From Verrucomicrobiales bacterium (GTDB taxonomy: Bacteria; Verrucomicrobiota; Verrucomicrobiia; Verrucomicrobiales; DEV007): a stretch of DNA of 64,000 bases. The DNA is taken from contig JARGPI010000004.1 of NCBI GenBank assembly GCA_029213005.1, forward strand, positions 1-64,000. The letters are read 5' to 3'. Under the pieces are notes generated by a model. The model searched no databases. It saw nothing but the letters and a program-made list of their open reading frames with translations, and had not been told where the DNA came from. Positions 8,169 to 18,110 of this stretch are shown here, one piece after another (positions within the stretch are counted from its first letter, which is position 1; every line of letters begins with the position of its first letter). A program made the translations under genes and the position numbers.

Positions 8169-10760
8169 ATGATCAGCTGCAAAAGCACGTTTCACCCGGT
8201 CACCCTCGCAGTGACGATCTGTTATTTCCTTATCCCGTCAGTCCACTCCGCTGATGACACCTACACACCGGGCCAGCCGGTTCACGGAGATTTCGAAAAT
8301 TTCGCCGTGACCTTCCTCGAGAATCACTGCTACGAATGTCATGACGATGAGTCCACCAAAGGCGATCTGAATCTTCTGGATCTCGGTCCTGCCGACGAAA
8401 CCAATGCAGCGGTCTGGAAATCGGTTTGGGCTCAGGTTGCCCTCGGGGAAATGCCGCCGAAGAAAAAGGATCAACCGGAGACGATCGAACGACTCCAGTT
8501 TTCCGATCGGATCGTCGACGAACTCAAAGAGGTGATGAAGGACAAAGGCGGATTCCACGCCCACCTCGACCCGCATAAAGGCAACTTTATCGACCACAAT
8601 CTGCTCTTTGGTCCTCTGCCTGAAGGCATCAAACTCGAACCCACTTCCTCTCCTGCCCGGATCTGGCGGGTCACCCCTCAGGAACATATCACTCGACTCA
8701 ATGAACTGATCAATACCGAGCCGGCATTTGATCCTGAAAAACCCGGCGTCCGCACCCGCGGCGATGTCGTCCCCACTAACCACGGTGGCGAACTGAAACT
8801 ATACTTCGGAACCGACCGGATCATCAAATGGCAAGGCGGAACGGTCGCCTACGCCACTTCGGTAAAAAGCGTTCCCGTAGTTCTCGCCTCCGCCCGACAC
8901 CACGGCCTCGAGAATTACCCTGATTTCTATACTGTGAACAGCGCGGAAGCGACCCAGATTCTCGGTATGGCGGAGAACATCCTCCGCTATATGGCCTACG
9001 GCCCGCTCAGTATCGCCAATCCCGAACAAATCACTGACGACCCTAACTCCTATAAGATGGAAGGCGATATTCGAGGTCTCCCCACCGCCCTCGTCTACAA
9101 CACAAAAGTCGTCCGCCCCCTGACCCCGGTATATGATTTGATGAAGGAATCCGAATTTACGGATGAACGTCTCCGGGCTGCGGTCGATTTTCTTTTTGAA
9201 GCGCTCACCTTTCGCCCCCCCTCCACTAAAGAATCCAATGACTACCTCGTCATGGTTAAGGACACGATTGCCAAGATCGGTAGAGAAGACGGTGCCTTTA
9301 TGGGACTTTCCTCGATCTTCCTCGATAGGGATGCACTGTTCCGCCCCGAGCTCGTCGAAACCGGGAAAGCCGATGAATATGGACGCATCATGCTGCAGGA
9401 CTGGGAACTCGGTTTGGCTGTGAACCACGCGCTTCGCTACATCAAACCGGATCAGAAACTCCGCGAAGCCATCGTGAGCGGCAAAATGCGAACCCGGGAA
9501 GATGTGAATCGGGAAATCACCCGGATGCTCGCCGACGACGCAATCCGCAAGCCCCGGATCCTGCGCTTCTTCCGCGATTTCTTCGATCACGATCTGGGCG
9601 GGTATATTTGCAAAGATGAAAAGGCACTCTCCGCCACCGGCGTCCGGTCGAGGGGCGAATCTCACTACCGTGCGATGTTCGATGCGACTGCCAGCACCGA
9701 CCGCCTCATCGAACTGATCCTTGAAGAAGACAAAAATGTACTAAAGGAATTACTCACAACTCAAAAGGTGGTTGCGACAAAGAATGACAATACCTACTTC
9801 GGCCGGAAACACACCGATGAGGAAAGAAAAATTGCGATCGCGGCGAAAAAGAAAGCGCAGCAGGAACAGGAGGAAAAGGATGCGGCGGAACTGAAAACGG
9901 CGAAAGCCGAGCTCGACGAACTGGTCGCCAAAGCGAAGGAAAACCCGGACGATAAAAAACTCGCTAGAACCCTCGTCCAAAAGGAAAAAGCACTGCAAAG
10001 CTTAAAAAAGAAGATCGCAAACGCGAAAAAAGAAAGAAACCGGGGAGGTGGCGCCAATGTGGAAGTGGCCGAGGCAAACCTGTCCGGGCCGAAAATTTAC
10101 GCCCGGGTAAGCCGCCCCTCTTTCGGGAGCGGATCCATGAAACCCGATCGAGTTCTCGCCACGGCTCCCGAAGGCGAGCGCATGGGCATTCTCACCCAGC
10201 CGTCCTGGCTCGTGTCGCACTCCGACGCGATGGATAACCACGCCATCCTCCGCGGACGCTGGGTCCGCGAGCGCCTTCTCGGCGGCGGCGTTCCCGATGT
10301 ACCTATCACAGTCGACGCCATGTTACCCGACGAGCCAAATACCACTCTCCGCTCGCGGATGCGCGTCACCCGGGAGAAATACTGCTGGACCTGTCACGAA
10401 AAAATGGACCCACTCGGCCTCCCGTTTGAAATGTATAATCACGCAGGGATTTTCCGAACCACCGAGTTATCCGAACCGGTCGACACCAGCGGCGAGATCA
10501 TCGATTCCGGCGACCCGAATCTCGATGGCCCCGTCGAAAACGCTCTCGATATGATTCAAAAACTCGCCGAAAGCGAACGGGTCGAACAAGTCTTTGTCCG
10601 CCACGCTTTCCGGTTCTGGATGGGACGAAACGAAACGCTCAACGATGCCCCGGTTCTTCAGGAGGCCCACAAAGCTTACCGGGACAATGATGGAAGCATG
10701 AAAGCTCTAATCACATCTTTGGTAACGTCCGACGCCTTCCTCCACCGAAAAGCTGAGTAA
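8169..10760 (+). CDS. Secreted di-heme-motif cytochrome with DUF1592/DUF1588/DUF1585 domains and a coiled-coil insert
   Basis: The frame is open from 8001, but the ATG at 8169 is preferred because it starts a clear signal peptide ([20 protein letters not shown]). The 863-residue protein has a planctomycete-type cytochrome c domain with heme motif CYECH at about 54-58 and the usual MPPKKK segment about 45 residues later. The central DUF1592-type region is helical, a DUF1588 region contains [16 protein letters not shown] (second CXXCH, about 739), and a C-terminal DUF1585 region has HAFRFWMGR. Between the DUF1592 and DUF1588 regions lies a charged Lys/Glu/Ala coiled coil (about 553-627) that is not standard in the family. 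It pairs with the DUF1552 gene upstream. Family assignment is strong; the reaction is unknown. An electron-transfer or peroxidase-like role is only a guess from the hemes. Confidence 0.85.
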   Translation: MISCKSTFHPVTLAVTICYFLIPSVHSADDTYTPGQPVHGDFENFAVTFLENHCYECHDDESTKGDLNLLDLGPADETNAAVWKSVWAQVALGEMPPKKKDQPETIERLQFSDRIVDELKEVMKDKGGFHAHLDPHKGNFIDHNLLFGPLPEGIKLEPTSSPARIWRVTPQEHITRLNELINTEPAFDPEKPGVRTRGDVVPTNHGGELKLYFGTDRIIKWQGGTVAYATSVKSVPVVLASARHHGLENYPDFYTVNSAEATQILGMAENILRYMAYGPLSIANPEQITDDPNSYKMEGDIRGLPTALVYNTKVVRPLTPVYDLMKESEFTDERLRAAVDFLFEALTFRPPSTKESNDYLVMVKDTIAKIGREDGAFMGLSSIFLDRDALFRPELVETGKADEYGRIMLQDWELGLAVNHALRYIKPDQKLREAIVSGKMRTREDVNREITRMLADDAIRKPRILRFFRDFFDHDLGGYICKDEKALSATGVRSRGESHYRAMFDATASTDRLIELILEEDKNVLKELLTTQKVVATKNDNTYFGRKHTDEERKIAIAAKKKAQQEQEEKDAAELKTAKAELDELVAKAKENPDDKKLARTLVQKEKALQSLKKKIANAKKERNRGGGANVEVAEANLSGPKIYARVSRPSFGSGSMKPDRVLATAPEGERMGILTQPSWLVSHSDAMDNHAILRGRWVRERLLGGGVPDVPITVDAMLPDEPNTTLRSRMRVTREKYCWTCHEKMDPLGLPFEMYNHAGIFRTTELSEPVDTSGEIIDSGDPNLDGPVENALDMIQKLAESERVEQVFVRHAFRFWMGRNETLNDAPVLQEAHKAYRDNDGSMKALITSLVTSDAFLHRKAE

Positions 10761-10783
10761 CCGTTAAGTCGTTACTTTCAATT

Positions 10784-10820
10784 TTGTACCCTGTACAATC
10801 CCAAATTGTACAGGGTACAA
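10784..10820. repeat. GTACAGGGTAC palindromic repeat, perfect 16-bp inverted pair
   Basis: TTGTACCCTGTACAAT (10784-10799) and its exact complement (10805-10820) are separated by CCCAA. The element lies between two convergent genes, the DUF1592 cytochrome and batD/E, so as RNA it would form a 16-bp hairpin on either strand and could act as a bidirectional transcription end. The same core recurs at 30911, 31217-31250, 40748-40782 and 58743-58775, so it is a repeat family rather than a simple terminator. Confidence 0.75.
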
Positions 10821-10862
10821 TCGCGTCGCAAGTCGGGTGACGCGATAAACTACACGCTCCGC

Positions 10863-13397
10863 TCAGGAACGGGTATTCCGAATCAGTCTGACTTGATCTG
10901 CCGGGATCCAGCATTTTTTATTCCCGCCGATCAGGACCTGAAGCCATTGCTTACGTTCCTCCAGAATCTCAAACTCCAGACCGTCGTGCAGCGGCTCGTT
11001 AAAAGCCCTTTCGTAACTGTAGGCCGGTCCCTTGCGTCCGTAAATACTTCCCACTACCACGACGCCCTCTTTCCCGGAATGAGCGGCTGCGGTCCAGGTC
11101 GTAACCAAAATACTCAGCAACCCGATCGAAATCGCTACCACGCCCGCCAAACTGATCCAGGACCGGTAGCGAATATGTAGTAGCAATACCCCGACAAAAA
11201 ACCAGGTTCCAATCACTAACATCGCACAGAGCCAGCGAACCGGTATCGTTTTCACTGAAAATTCCCCGGAGTCATCAACTACATCAACCGCCAGGGCTCG
11301 AGCGGCAAGAAGATTGTCAGCTATCGTTTCATCAAAGGGACGATAGATCCGGGCCTGACGATAACAACTGATAGCGCGCCCCATCTCCCCGGCCTTGAAC
11401 CAGGCGTTCCCCGCATTGAACCACGAAGCACCACGACGGGACCCACCGTTCGCTGACGCTTCAAACTTCAAGGCAGCCTGAGTATACAAAGACTCCGTAA
11501 CTGATTCGCCGGGAGGAGATGCTATCGCCTTTTCAAAAAGCACCTCAGCCTCATCCCAATCGGTTGCTGAGGAAATCGCGGGAAATAGCAAACCGACCGC
11601 CAAAATAAGCATAGTCATCTTCTTAAAACTATCAAACAAGCGCGCCGCAAGGCCATCTAACCCCGGCAGCTCATCACCGGTTTTCCGGGTTGAGAAATCC
11701 GCCGCATCCATTTTTTCATGGGTTGAAAGAATCAAGTCGATATCCGCCGGATCCACGCCGATTTTGCGAAGACGACTCGCGCTGTCCCCCGGTGTCCAGG
11801 CACTTCCGGGCATCGCAAACCCCGTGGCAAGAAAGCTCACAAACGCCTCCCACTTCGCAGTGGTGCCCTCCGGTATTTTGGAAAACGCTTCGTAGGCTTC
11901 CGCCTGTCGCCGATACGTCTCATCAGTTGCCCGCTTCCGCCACTCTTTAACCTTCGGCAAAAGAATGAAATAGGCAATTGGCCCCGGCAGGAGCCAAAGC
12001 CACAGGTAGTCAGCCAGCAGGCCGATGATTGAGTTGATTAGGTCGCTCATGGTATCAGGTTTGGCATTTTGCCAGACTCCTTCGGGTTGATTCGTAAAAG
12101 TGGACTCCGGTGCGAGACTTCGCATATCAAAAAAACGCTGCCCGTCACGGGGATTCACGGTTAGTGGCTGGGCTTCGGTTTGAATAGATCGATACTGCCC
12201 CGAATCCGGATCAAATACCTGAAATTTGAGCGACGGAAAAGCAGTCACATCCGCCGATAACGCCCGAATCCGCCCGAGAAACCCGGTTCCGTTTTCAAGC
12301 CAGGTGCGGCCATACTCGCTTCCCGCCCGGAACCCTGCCCGAAGGCTGCGCTGCACGCCGAGTTCGGGTAGTTCCAACATGCCATGAGGAGCTTCCGAGT
12401 GAACCACGATATCAGCTTCGATCACCTCCCCTACCTCTATTTGACTTTGCTGTAGTGAGACCGAAATCGAGACGGGGGTAAAAAGCCCACTGAAGTATTC
12501 GCTTCGATTTTCAACCGGGAGAGCCCGCACTTCGATCGTCTCTGCCGGGATCTCCGCATAATAACGGTCGAAGGCTTCCAGAGCGGTGCGCGGCTCGAAA
12601 AGTCCGTTATTGAAAAATACGGCATAAGGAGCCAGAGCATCCCCCGGCGCTTTGAGGTGAGCGATCTCGAGTCGGGTTGGAGGTAACACAACTTTTCCCG
12701 GTTCATCAAATTTGACATAGATAGGGAAAGTCACCGACCCGAATTTTCCCGTCGGCTCCCCATCCTCATTTTTCGGAACCAAACGATGCCCCACAATGCG
12801 CCGCCCGCCGAAAGGAAGCCCGATTTGTTCTTCTTCCGGCGCGGTGCAACGAGGTATCACGATGCGGGCATCCTGTCGGGAGAACAGTTCCGGAAAACAG
12901 TGTAGCGACCTGATCTGGTTGGTCTCAAAATCGGCTGTCCACGTCACATCAATCCTCAGCGGCTCGCCCTCGTAGACCGACCTTTTGGCGGGAACCATGG
13001 AGAAGCTCATCGCGTCACTCACCGAAGGCTCCGAAACCAGGATCTGCCGGGACAAACTGCGATATAGCGTCGTTTCCGACTGAAACTCAAAGGGCGGAAT
13101 CACGACCACGCCGGTTTGACGTGGCATTAACCGAACGGTCGCCTCGGATTTCCCCTCATCTTCCAATACTTCAATCGATAAAACAGCGATCTGCGAATGG
13201 CTGTCACCTGTCCCGGGGACCTCTGTAACGACTTCCGGAAATTCGAAACGAATACTCACCGCCATATCGGTAAAGAAAGATCCGGAATCAAGCTCCATCT
13301 CTACCGAAGCGTCTTTTAACCCGCCGGGCTCCGCATCCTGCGCACTCAACCCAAAGATCGAGAACAAAAACAGCCACACTATACCTGAAAGCCGCAT
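10863..13397 (-). CDS. batD: BatD-BatE fusion: exported oxygen-tolerance-type protein with C-terminal TPR and SH3-like domains
   Basis: An in-frame TTG exists at 13403, but the ATG at 13397 overlaps the preceding batB/C stop by one base (TAATG) and starts a signal peptide (MRLSGIVWLFLFSIFGLSAQ). The 844-residue protein has a BatD-type beta-sandwich region (about 25-440), a transmembrane helix near 450-480, and a cytoplasmic helical part. Near residue 594 comes a second signal-peptide-like segment (MTMLILAVGLLFPAISSA). After it come a TPR-like region (FNAGNAWFKAGEMGRAISCY), two more membrane helices and a C-terminal bacterial-SH3-like domain, the layout of BatE. So batD and batE seem fused. 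It is the last gene of the moxR operon. Bat proteins are membrane-associated and were named for aerotolerance; the biochemical role is unclear. Confidence 0.8.
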   Translation of the reverse strand: MRLSGIVWLFLFSIFGLSAQDAEPGGLKDASVEMELDSGSFFTDMAVSIRFEFPEVVTEVPGTGDSHSQIAVLSIEVLEDEGKSEATVRLMPRQTGVVVIPPFEFQSETTLYRSLSRQILVSEPSVSDAMSFSMVPAKRSVYEGEPLRIDVTWTADFETNQIRSLHCFPELFSRQDARIVIPRCTAPEEEQIGLPFGGRRIVGHRLVPKNEDGEPTGKFGSVTFPIYVKFDEPGKVVLPPTRLEIAHLKAPGDALAPYAVFFNNGLFEPRTALEAFDRYYAEIPAETIEVRALPVENRSEYFSGLFTPVSISVSLQQSQIEVGEVIEADIVVHSEAPHGMLELPELGVQRSLRAGFRAGSEYGRTWLENGTGFLGRIRALSADVTAFPSLKFQVFDPDSGQYRSIQTEAQPLTVNPRDGQRFFDMRSLAPESTFTNQPEGVWQNAKPDTMSDLINSIIGLLADYLWLWLLPGPIAYFILLPKVKEWRKRATDETYRRQAEAYEAFSKIPEGTTAKWEAFVSFLATGFAMPGSAWTPGDSASRLRKIGVDPADIDLILSTHEKMDAADFSTRKTGDELPGLDGLAARLFDSFKKMTMLILAVGLLFPAISSATDWDEAEVLFEKAIASPPGESVTESLYTQAALKFEASANGGSRRGASWFNAGNAWFKAGEMGRAISCYRQARIYRPFDETIADNLLAARALAVDVVDDSGEFSVKTIPVRWLCAMLVIGTWFFVGVLLLHIRYRSWISLAGVVAISIGLLSILVTTWTAAAHSGKEGVVVVGSIYGRKGPAYSYERAFNEPLHDGLEFEILEERKQWLQVLIGGNKKCWIPADQVRLIRNTRS

Positions 13398-15490
13398 TAC
13401 CAATCTTTCTCTACTTTGCCCTTATTTTGAGCCGCTCGCTGCTCTTGGCGAAATTGCAAACTCCCCTGCTCCTGCATGAGGATATCCTGAACGGAATAGT
13501 TCGGAGTCGGTAACGCCTGCATCTCCGCTCCGGCAGCCATATTGCCCTGACCGTCGATGGAAGAATTCATTCCCTCCTCCGCATCGCTGTATTCCATATC
13601 TTCCCAATCTTCATCCTCCCAGTCACCCTCCTCTGATTCATCGGAATCGCTGGGACTGGAAAGCAGGTCAATAATGGATTGCACCTTATCGAGGGCGATC
13701 TGCTGCTGAACCCGCGCATCCGGCCACGACGCCTGTTGCCGAAGGGGGTCGACAGCACGCTTCTTCGCCGAAATCGCCTCGCCCATCAGTTGAAGCGGTT
13801 CCTGCAGGACCGTAACCGGAGCGGGCTGTCCCGCCTCTGCTTCCATAGAGCTCATTTTTATATCCAGCGCCTTCATCAATTCATTTATCCCTACCGCATC
13901 TTTTACGATGGCCTCCTGATTCTCCACAAACCCGGCCGATTCCGTGGTCGCATTTTCCGGCACGGCTGCTTGCTTCGGAGGCCGGGGGCGTCCCGGAACT
14001 TGGCTCCGCAACTTGGTTTGGCGATCGTGAAGAGCCTGTAACCGCTCGACCAGCGCTTCCATTTGCGCCTGAATCTCGCGGTTCTTTTCATCTTCCTCAG
14101 CGATTTGTTTGCGACAGGCAAGAATCAACTGCGCCGTCGGATCGAGGCGCTGTGCGGCACGGTCGAGATGAGGGTCCAAACGCCTCGCGTTCAAAAATCG
14201 CCTCTGGGCCTCGGTCGCGAGGGAAAGAGCGGAACGGGGCTCCTGATCTGAAAGTTGCTTCGACTGAGCGAGATAACACAGTCCCTCGTTGAGGCGCAGC
14301 GCGGCCAGCTCCCGGTTCGATACGCCCTCACTACCGGCTTCCTCTTCGATACTGGCAAAGGCTTCCAAAGCTTCAACAAAACGCCCCTGTGCCTGATGCT
14401 TTGTCGCAACGGCATATAGAGATTCGAGGCGGGAGTCAGCCCCCACTGACGGACTCACCCAAAGAAAGGCTAATAGAGAAACCCGAACGGCAGAAGTAGG
14501 CACCCCGGAGGGGATCGACCTCCTCTCGCCAAGAATAAGGAAAAGCAAGGCTACCGCGATCAATAGAAATGCCGCTTCGCGATACACCACAAAACTATCA
14601 TCCCCGATCGCTCCGGAAACCGGTTTCCCCATCACATAATCGTGATAAATCCCGGCGAGATCGAAGCTGGCAGTCCCCGCAGAATGATACCTCGCCTCCC
14701 CGACCCCGGCGATCAGCTTCCGCAAATTGCTGTCCTGAAGCCGCGTCGTCACAAAATCACCCTGATACTTCACATAGATTCGCTGGCCGTCTTCATCCAG
14801 TATCGGGATGCGAACTCCGGCATCGCTGTCACCTATTCCCAAAAGGAGTAACCCGGCCTGATGCTCCTTCAACAATTCCGCAACCCGCTCATCTTCAGCA
14901 CCGTGCTCCTCACCATCGGTCAGAACAACCAGATCATGCATCCCTTCACGGCCTTCGATCAAAACGTTATCCACACACTTCTCAATCGCGGAAAGTAATA
15001 CCGTCCCGCCAAAGTCCACCGCCCGGGTCGTCGCCTGATCGAGCATATAGCGAACAAAATTGTAGTCGTAAGTCAGGGGGCAGAGAATGTTTGAACTTCC
15101 CGCATAAATCACCAGCCCGACCCGCTCGGAACTGAAACTGTCGAGAGCATCGCGAATTCCGTTTTTGGCAGCTTCCAGCCGGTTCGGCGAAGCGTCTTCT
15201 GCGAGCATACTGCGGGAAACATCGAGGACGAAAACCACATCACGACCGCTTTCCGAGACAGACTTTCGCTGAGGATCAAAGCCGGGACGCGCCAGCGCCA
15301 GAATCAGCAGGACAATCGCGGCAACTCGGAAACGATCCCGCCAGGGCGCAAAGGTCGATAATTCCCCGCTGCCCATTTGATCCATTACGATACGCCGTCT
15401 CCTCCGGGCAAAACGGAGCACCGCTACCGTCGGTATCACAACCAGCAGCAGCCAAAGCATCATTGGATTCTGAAACACAAAAGGAATCAT
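13397..15490 (-). CDS. batB: BatB-BatC fusion: membrane VWA protein with C-terminal TPR/coiled region
   Basis: The open frame extends to 15574, but the ATG at 15490 overlaps the batA stop as ATGA and begins directly before a membrane helix (NPMMLWLLLVVIPTVAVL). The 697-residue protein has two N-terminal membrane helices and a von Willebrand A domain with the MIDAS motif D90-x-S92-x-S94 (VLDVSRSM) and LVVLTDGEEHG. A third membrane helix lies near 300 (AAFLLIAVALLFLIL) and another hydrophobic segment near 330. The C-terminal half has TPR-like helices, a Glu/Gln-rich coiled stretch and a strongly acidic run (DWEDEDWEDMEY). This combines BatB (VWA) and BatC (TPR) in one chain. It presumably works with the BatA VWA protein, DUF58 and MoxR in one membrane complex. 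Confidence 0.85.
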   Translation of the reverse strand: MIPFVFQNPMMLWLLLVVIPTVAVLRFARRRRRIVMDQMGSGELSTFAPWRDRFRVAAIVLLILALARPGFDPQRKSVSESGRDVVFVLDVSRSMLAEDASPNRLEAAKNGIRDALDSFSSERVGLVIYAGSSNILCPLTYDYNFVRYMLDQATTRAVDFGGTVLLSAIEKCVDNVLIEGREGMHDLVVLTDGEEHGAEDERVAELLKEHQAGLLLLGIGDSDAGVRIPILDEDGQRIYVKYQGDFVTTRLQDSNLRKLIAGVGEARYHSAGTASFDLAGIYHDYVMGKPVSGAIGDDSFVVYREAAFLLIAVALLFLILGERRSIPSGVPTSAVRVSLLAFLWVSPSVGADSRLESLYAVATKHQAQGRFVEALEAFASIEEEAGSEGVSNRELAALRLNEGLCYLAQSKQLSDQEPRSALSLATEAQRRFLNARRLDPHLDRAAQRLDPTAQLILACRKQIAEEDEKNREIQAQMEALVERLQALHDRQTKLRSQVPGRPRPPKQAAVPENATTESAGFVENQEAIVKDAVGINELMKALDIKMSSMEAEAGQPAPVTVLQEPLQLMGEAISAKKRAVDPLRQQASWPDARVQQQIALDKVQSIIDLLSSPSDSDESEEGDWEDEDWEDMEYSDAEEGMNSSIDGQGNMAAGAEMQALPTPNYSVQDILMQEQGSLQFRQEQRAAQNKGKVEKDW

Positions 15491-16512
15491 GGAACGGTTC
15501 GCAACCAGGTGGCCTCCAACCAGAGGGATAACAGTAAAAACAGCAGACCAAACGTGAGCGGCAACCAAAACCATTCCGCCACCCGGGTATAGACTCGCGA
15601 CACTATCCTGGCCCGCTCCAGTTTATCAATTTCAGCGTAAACGCTAAGTAAAGAATCGTAATCTTCAGCGGTCCGGAATACGCCGTCGGTTTCGAGGCTG
15701 ATATGTTCCAACACACGCTCCGCTTCTGAGAGTTGAACCGCCATCTCCGTATCCGCACTCCGCGGACGATCCCCTAGACTGATGCAGTATATCCGGCAAC
15801 CCCACTCTTTGGCGAGACCGGCCGCCTCCACCGGTAAGTGACTTCCCGAATTATTCTCCCCATCGGTCAGTAAAATGATGACCCGGCTGGAAATCTCACC
15901 TTCGAGCGAACGCATCGCCCGAACCTCGGGATCGTCGAGTTGCTTGAGGCGGGCCGCGGCAACGGCGAGAGCATCTCCATAAGCCGTGCCATCTTCATTA
16001 GGGCGGTCCTGAATGTCGAGATCCCGCACCACGGTGAGAAGCGCATTGTGCCCCAGAGTGAGCGGGCTTCGGGTATCGGCATACCGGGCAAAGGTGATCA
16101 AGCCTAACAGGTCCCCCTCTCTTCCGGCGAGGTTCTCCCCGTCTCCGGCGATAAACTTTTCCACCAGTTCTTTAGCTACCTTCATCCGGGATCGCCCTTT
16201 CCCGTCGGGCAGCTTCATATCCATACTCATACTGCTCGATACATCGACTAACAGCTCGATTGCGATCCCTTCGGAAACTTGTGCGGCATGACTTGAGCCA
16301 GCCTGAGGTCGCGCCATCGCCACAATCAAAAAAGTAAGCCCCAGCGCTTTTGCCACCGGGGGAATCCAAAGAAACCGGGCGCGGACGGAGTCGGCATGCT
16401 CCCACAGTCGTAGCGATGATACCGATAGTGTGGGACGGTCGCGGCGCCGCCACATCACCAGAGCAAACGGCAACGGGACCAGCAACAACCACCAGGCGTA
16501 AGCAAAACTCAT
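15487..16512 (-). CDS. batA: BatA-like membrane VWA protein
   Basis: The 341-residue protein has N-terminal membrane helices (WWLLLVPLPFALVMW; a second near 55-68) and a von Willebrand A domain with MIDAS motif D90-x-S92-x-S94 (LLVDVSSSMSMDM). Further metal-site elements are the Thr of DGTAYGDAL and the Asp of LLTDGENNSG. It ends with a C-terminal membrane helix (LPLTFGLLFLLLSLWL). This is the standard BatA layout. It overlaps the gene before it by four bases and the batB/C gene after it by four bases, so expression is probably translationally coupled. In this family the VWA domains face the periplasm or membrane surface and pair with a MoxR ATPase. Confidence 0.88.
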   Translation of the reverse strand: MSFAYAWWLLLVPLPFALVMWRRRDRPTLSVSSLRLWEHADSVRARFLWIPPVAKALGLTFLIVAMARPQAGSSHAAQVSEGIAIELLVDVSSSMSMDMKLPDGKGRSRMKVAKELVEKFIAGDGENLAGREGDLLGLITFARYADTRSPLTLGHNALLTVVRDLDIQDRPNEDGTAYGDALAVAAARLKQLDDPEVRAMRSLEGEISSRVIILLTDGENNSGSHLPVEAAGLAKEWGCRIYCISLGDRPRSADTEMAVQLSEAERVLEHISLETDGVFRTAEDYDSLLSVYAEIDKLERARIVSRVYTRVAEWFWLPLTFGLLFLLLSLWLEATWLRTVP

Positions 16513-17237
16513 TGACCCAACTCCTCTCTCAACCGGATGAGTAAACCGGTATCATCACCACTTCGCGTGTTCTTTGAATAAATAAATCGTTCCAAATCTG
16601 AACGAAGCTCCGGACTCAGGCTTTCCCCCTGCTCGTTAAGCAGCATTTCCAGATCGAGGTCCTTTGTCAAATCGGGCACTAGAGAACCATCACTTTCTCC
16701 GGGACCAGAGTCGGTACCGGTTCGGCAGATGATATAGGTGAGCAGTGCAATCCCCGCCAGAAGTGTAAAATTTACGATCAGTGCGGCCCGGCTTTGACTA
16801 TCATCTTTCGATACCGGTAGCGGTTCGGGCACTTCGCTGAGATCCTCAGTTTCAAACGCCGTGACTTTCAGGCCCAATTCCGGCAACTCCACGACACGCG
16901 AACCGGCCGACTCGGTTAATTCGGCTTTGATTCTGGAAAGATTAACAGCGCCCGACGCTAAAGCCTGCAACATCAACCGCTCGCCCTGATGGTATTGCCC
17001 ATCGACCACTGAAAGCGGAATCTTTTCACGACTGACCAGATGAAGCCCGGGATGCGAGGGCACTTCCAGAGTAAACTCCCCGAAATCGGCGCGGCGCATT
17101 TCAACCGATAACACAAACAGATCTCCGGGTTTCACTTCCTCCGGAATCAAGCGCGCCGTCATACCACCAAAATCTTCGCCGGATGCCATTACGCCGGCCA
17201 GCAGCAGTACTGAAAAGTATAGTAAGACTCTCCCCAT
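16509..17237 (-). CDS. Exported single-pass membrane protein of the moxR-bat operon, family unassigned
   Basis: The 242-residue product has a signal peptide (MGRVLLYFSVLLLAGVMASG), a beta-rich extracytoplasmic region (about 25-130) reminiscent of one BatD-type sandwich (PGDLFVLSVEMRR, HPGLHLVSREKIPL), one membrane helix near 152-170, and a short charged cytoplasmic tail (LSPELRSDLERFIYSK). It occupies the slot that a DUF4381-type protein holds in many moxR-DUF58-batA operons, but I cannot assign it to that family by sequence. The four-base overlap with batA and the three-base gap after DUF58 show it belongs to the operon. Confidence 0.7.
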   Translation of the reverse strand: MGRVLLYFSVLLLAGVMASGEDFGGMTARLIPEEVKPGDLFVLSVEMRRADFGEFTLEVPSHPGLHLVSREKIPLSVVDGQYHQGERLMLQALASGAVNLSRIKAELTESAGSRVVELPELGLKVTAFETEDLSEVPEPLPVSKDDSQSRAALIVNFTLLAGIALLTYIICRTGTDSGPGESDGSLVPDLTKDLDLEMLLNEQGESLSPELRSDLERFIYSKNTRSGDDTGLLIRLREELGQ

Positions 17238-17240
17238 ATT

Positions 17241-18110
17241 TCAGCCTCCGGTTTCATCTGCCACCCGTCGCTGCCGGGACTGAAAAAAACCACTTAACGC
17301 CTCGACACAGGATTCGCCCTCAGCGATTTCCATCAGACTGATTCCGCACTCCAGCATTTCCTCCTGAAAGGTCTCATGATGCCCCCCTCCTTTCAACTTC
17401 ACCTCATTCAGATCTACGACCCGCCTTTGACCTGTTTCCGCATCGTGAATATAGACCAGCTCGTTGCCGGGAGATGAGAGGCTCTGAGACTCCAGAACAT
17501 TCACCGCATTCACATCGTGACGCCCCGCAAGAGCACGTAAGTCATCGAGATAGTCTTCCGCCAGAAAGTCTGATATCACAAAGACGATGGAATACTTACG
17601 GGCAAGGTGACCGAACTTCGATAGCACGGATTCGAAGCGGGTTTCTCTTCCCACCGGTTTAAAATTGATCAACGCATCCATGATCCTGAGAGTATGGGTG
17701 CGCCCCTTCCCCGGTGGAATCACCAGTTCAATCTGATCCGAAAACAAAATCAGGCTGACCCGGTCCTGATTCTTCGCCGCGGCCATGGTAAGCAAACCGG
17801 CAATCTCTGCAATCGTGTCGCGTTTCCGTCCCCCGGGTGACTCCAGGACCGATGCAGAGACGTCGACGAGAAGGTAGAGAAACTGCTCCCGCTCCTCGAT
17901 ATAGCGTTTGATGTAAGGCTCCCCGGTGCGGGCCGTCACTTTCCAATCCATCGCCCGGACATCATCACCGGGCTGATAGGGACGCACGTCTTCAAATTCG
18001 ATCCCCTGCCCGCGAAACACGGAACGAAACTCGCCCGCCAGCAAATGTTCAACCGGGAGGCGACATTTCAGTTCAAGTAGAGAAAGCCGACTGTCGACGT
18101 CTTCAATCAT
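17241..18110 (-). CDS. DUF58 family protein (VWA-like), MoxR partner
   Basis: The 289-residue protein carries the DUF58 core signature, with GIEFEDVRPYQPGDDVRAMD at about 36-55 followed by W56 and a Thr-Arg-containing stretch. Next is a VWA-like strand and motif LVDVSASV (81-88), and later VFVISDFLAEDYLD. No signal peptide or strong membrane helix is seen, so it is likely cytoplasmic and membrane-associated through its partners. Its start overlaps the moxR stop by four bases. DUF58 proteins are nearly always encoded beside MoxR AAA ATPases and are thought to be their adaptors or substrates. Confidence 0.9.
   Translation of the reverse strand: MIEDVDSRLSLLELKCRLPVEHLLAGEFRSVFRGQGIEFEDVRPYQPGDDVRAMDWKVTARTGEPYIKRYIEEREQFLYLLVDVSASVLESPGGRKRDTIAEIAGLLTMAAAKNQDRVSLILFSDQIELVIPPGKGRTHTLRIMDALINFKPVGRETRFESVLSKFGHLARKYSIVFVISDFLAEDYLDDLRALAGRHDVNAVNVLESQSLSSPGNELVYIHDAETGQRRVVDLNEVKLKGGGHHETFQEEMLECGISLMEIAEGESCVEALSGFFQSRQRRVADETGG

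Noticed and set aside
8799..9665. 288-codon frame antisense to the DUF1592 gene
   Set aside because: Shadow of a confident gene; no homology that I can recognise.
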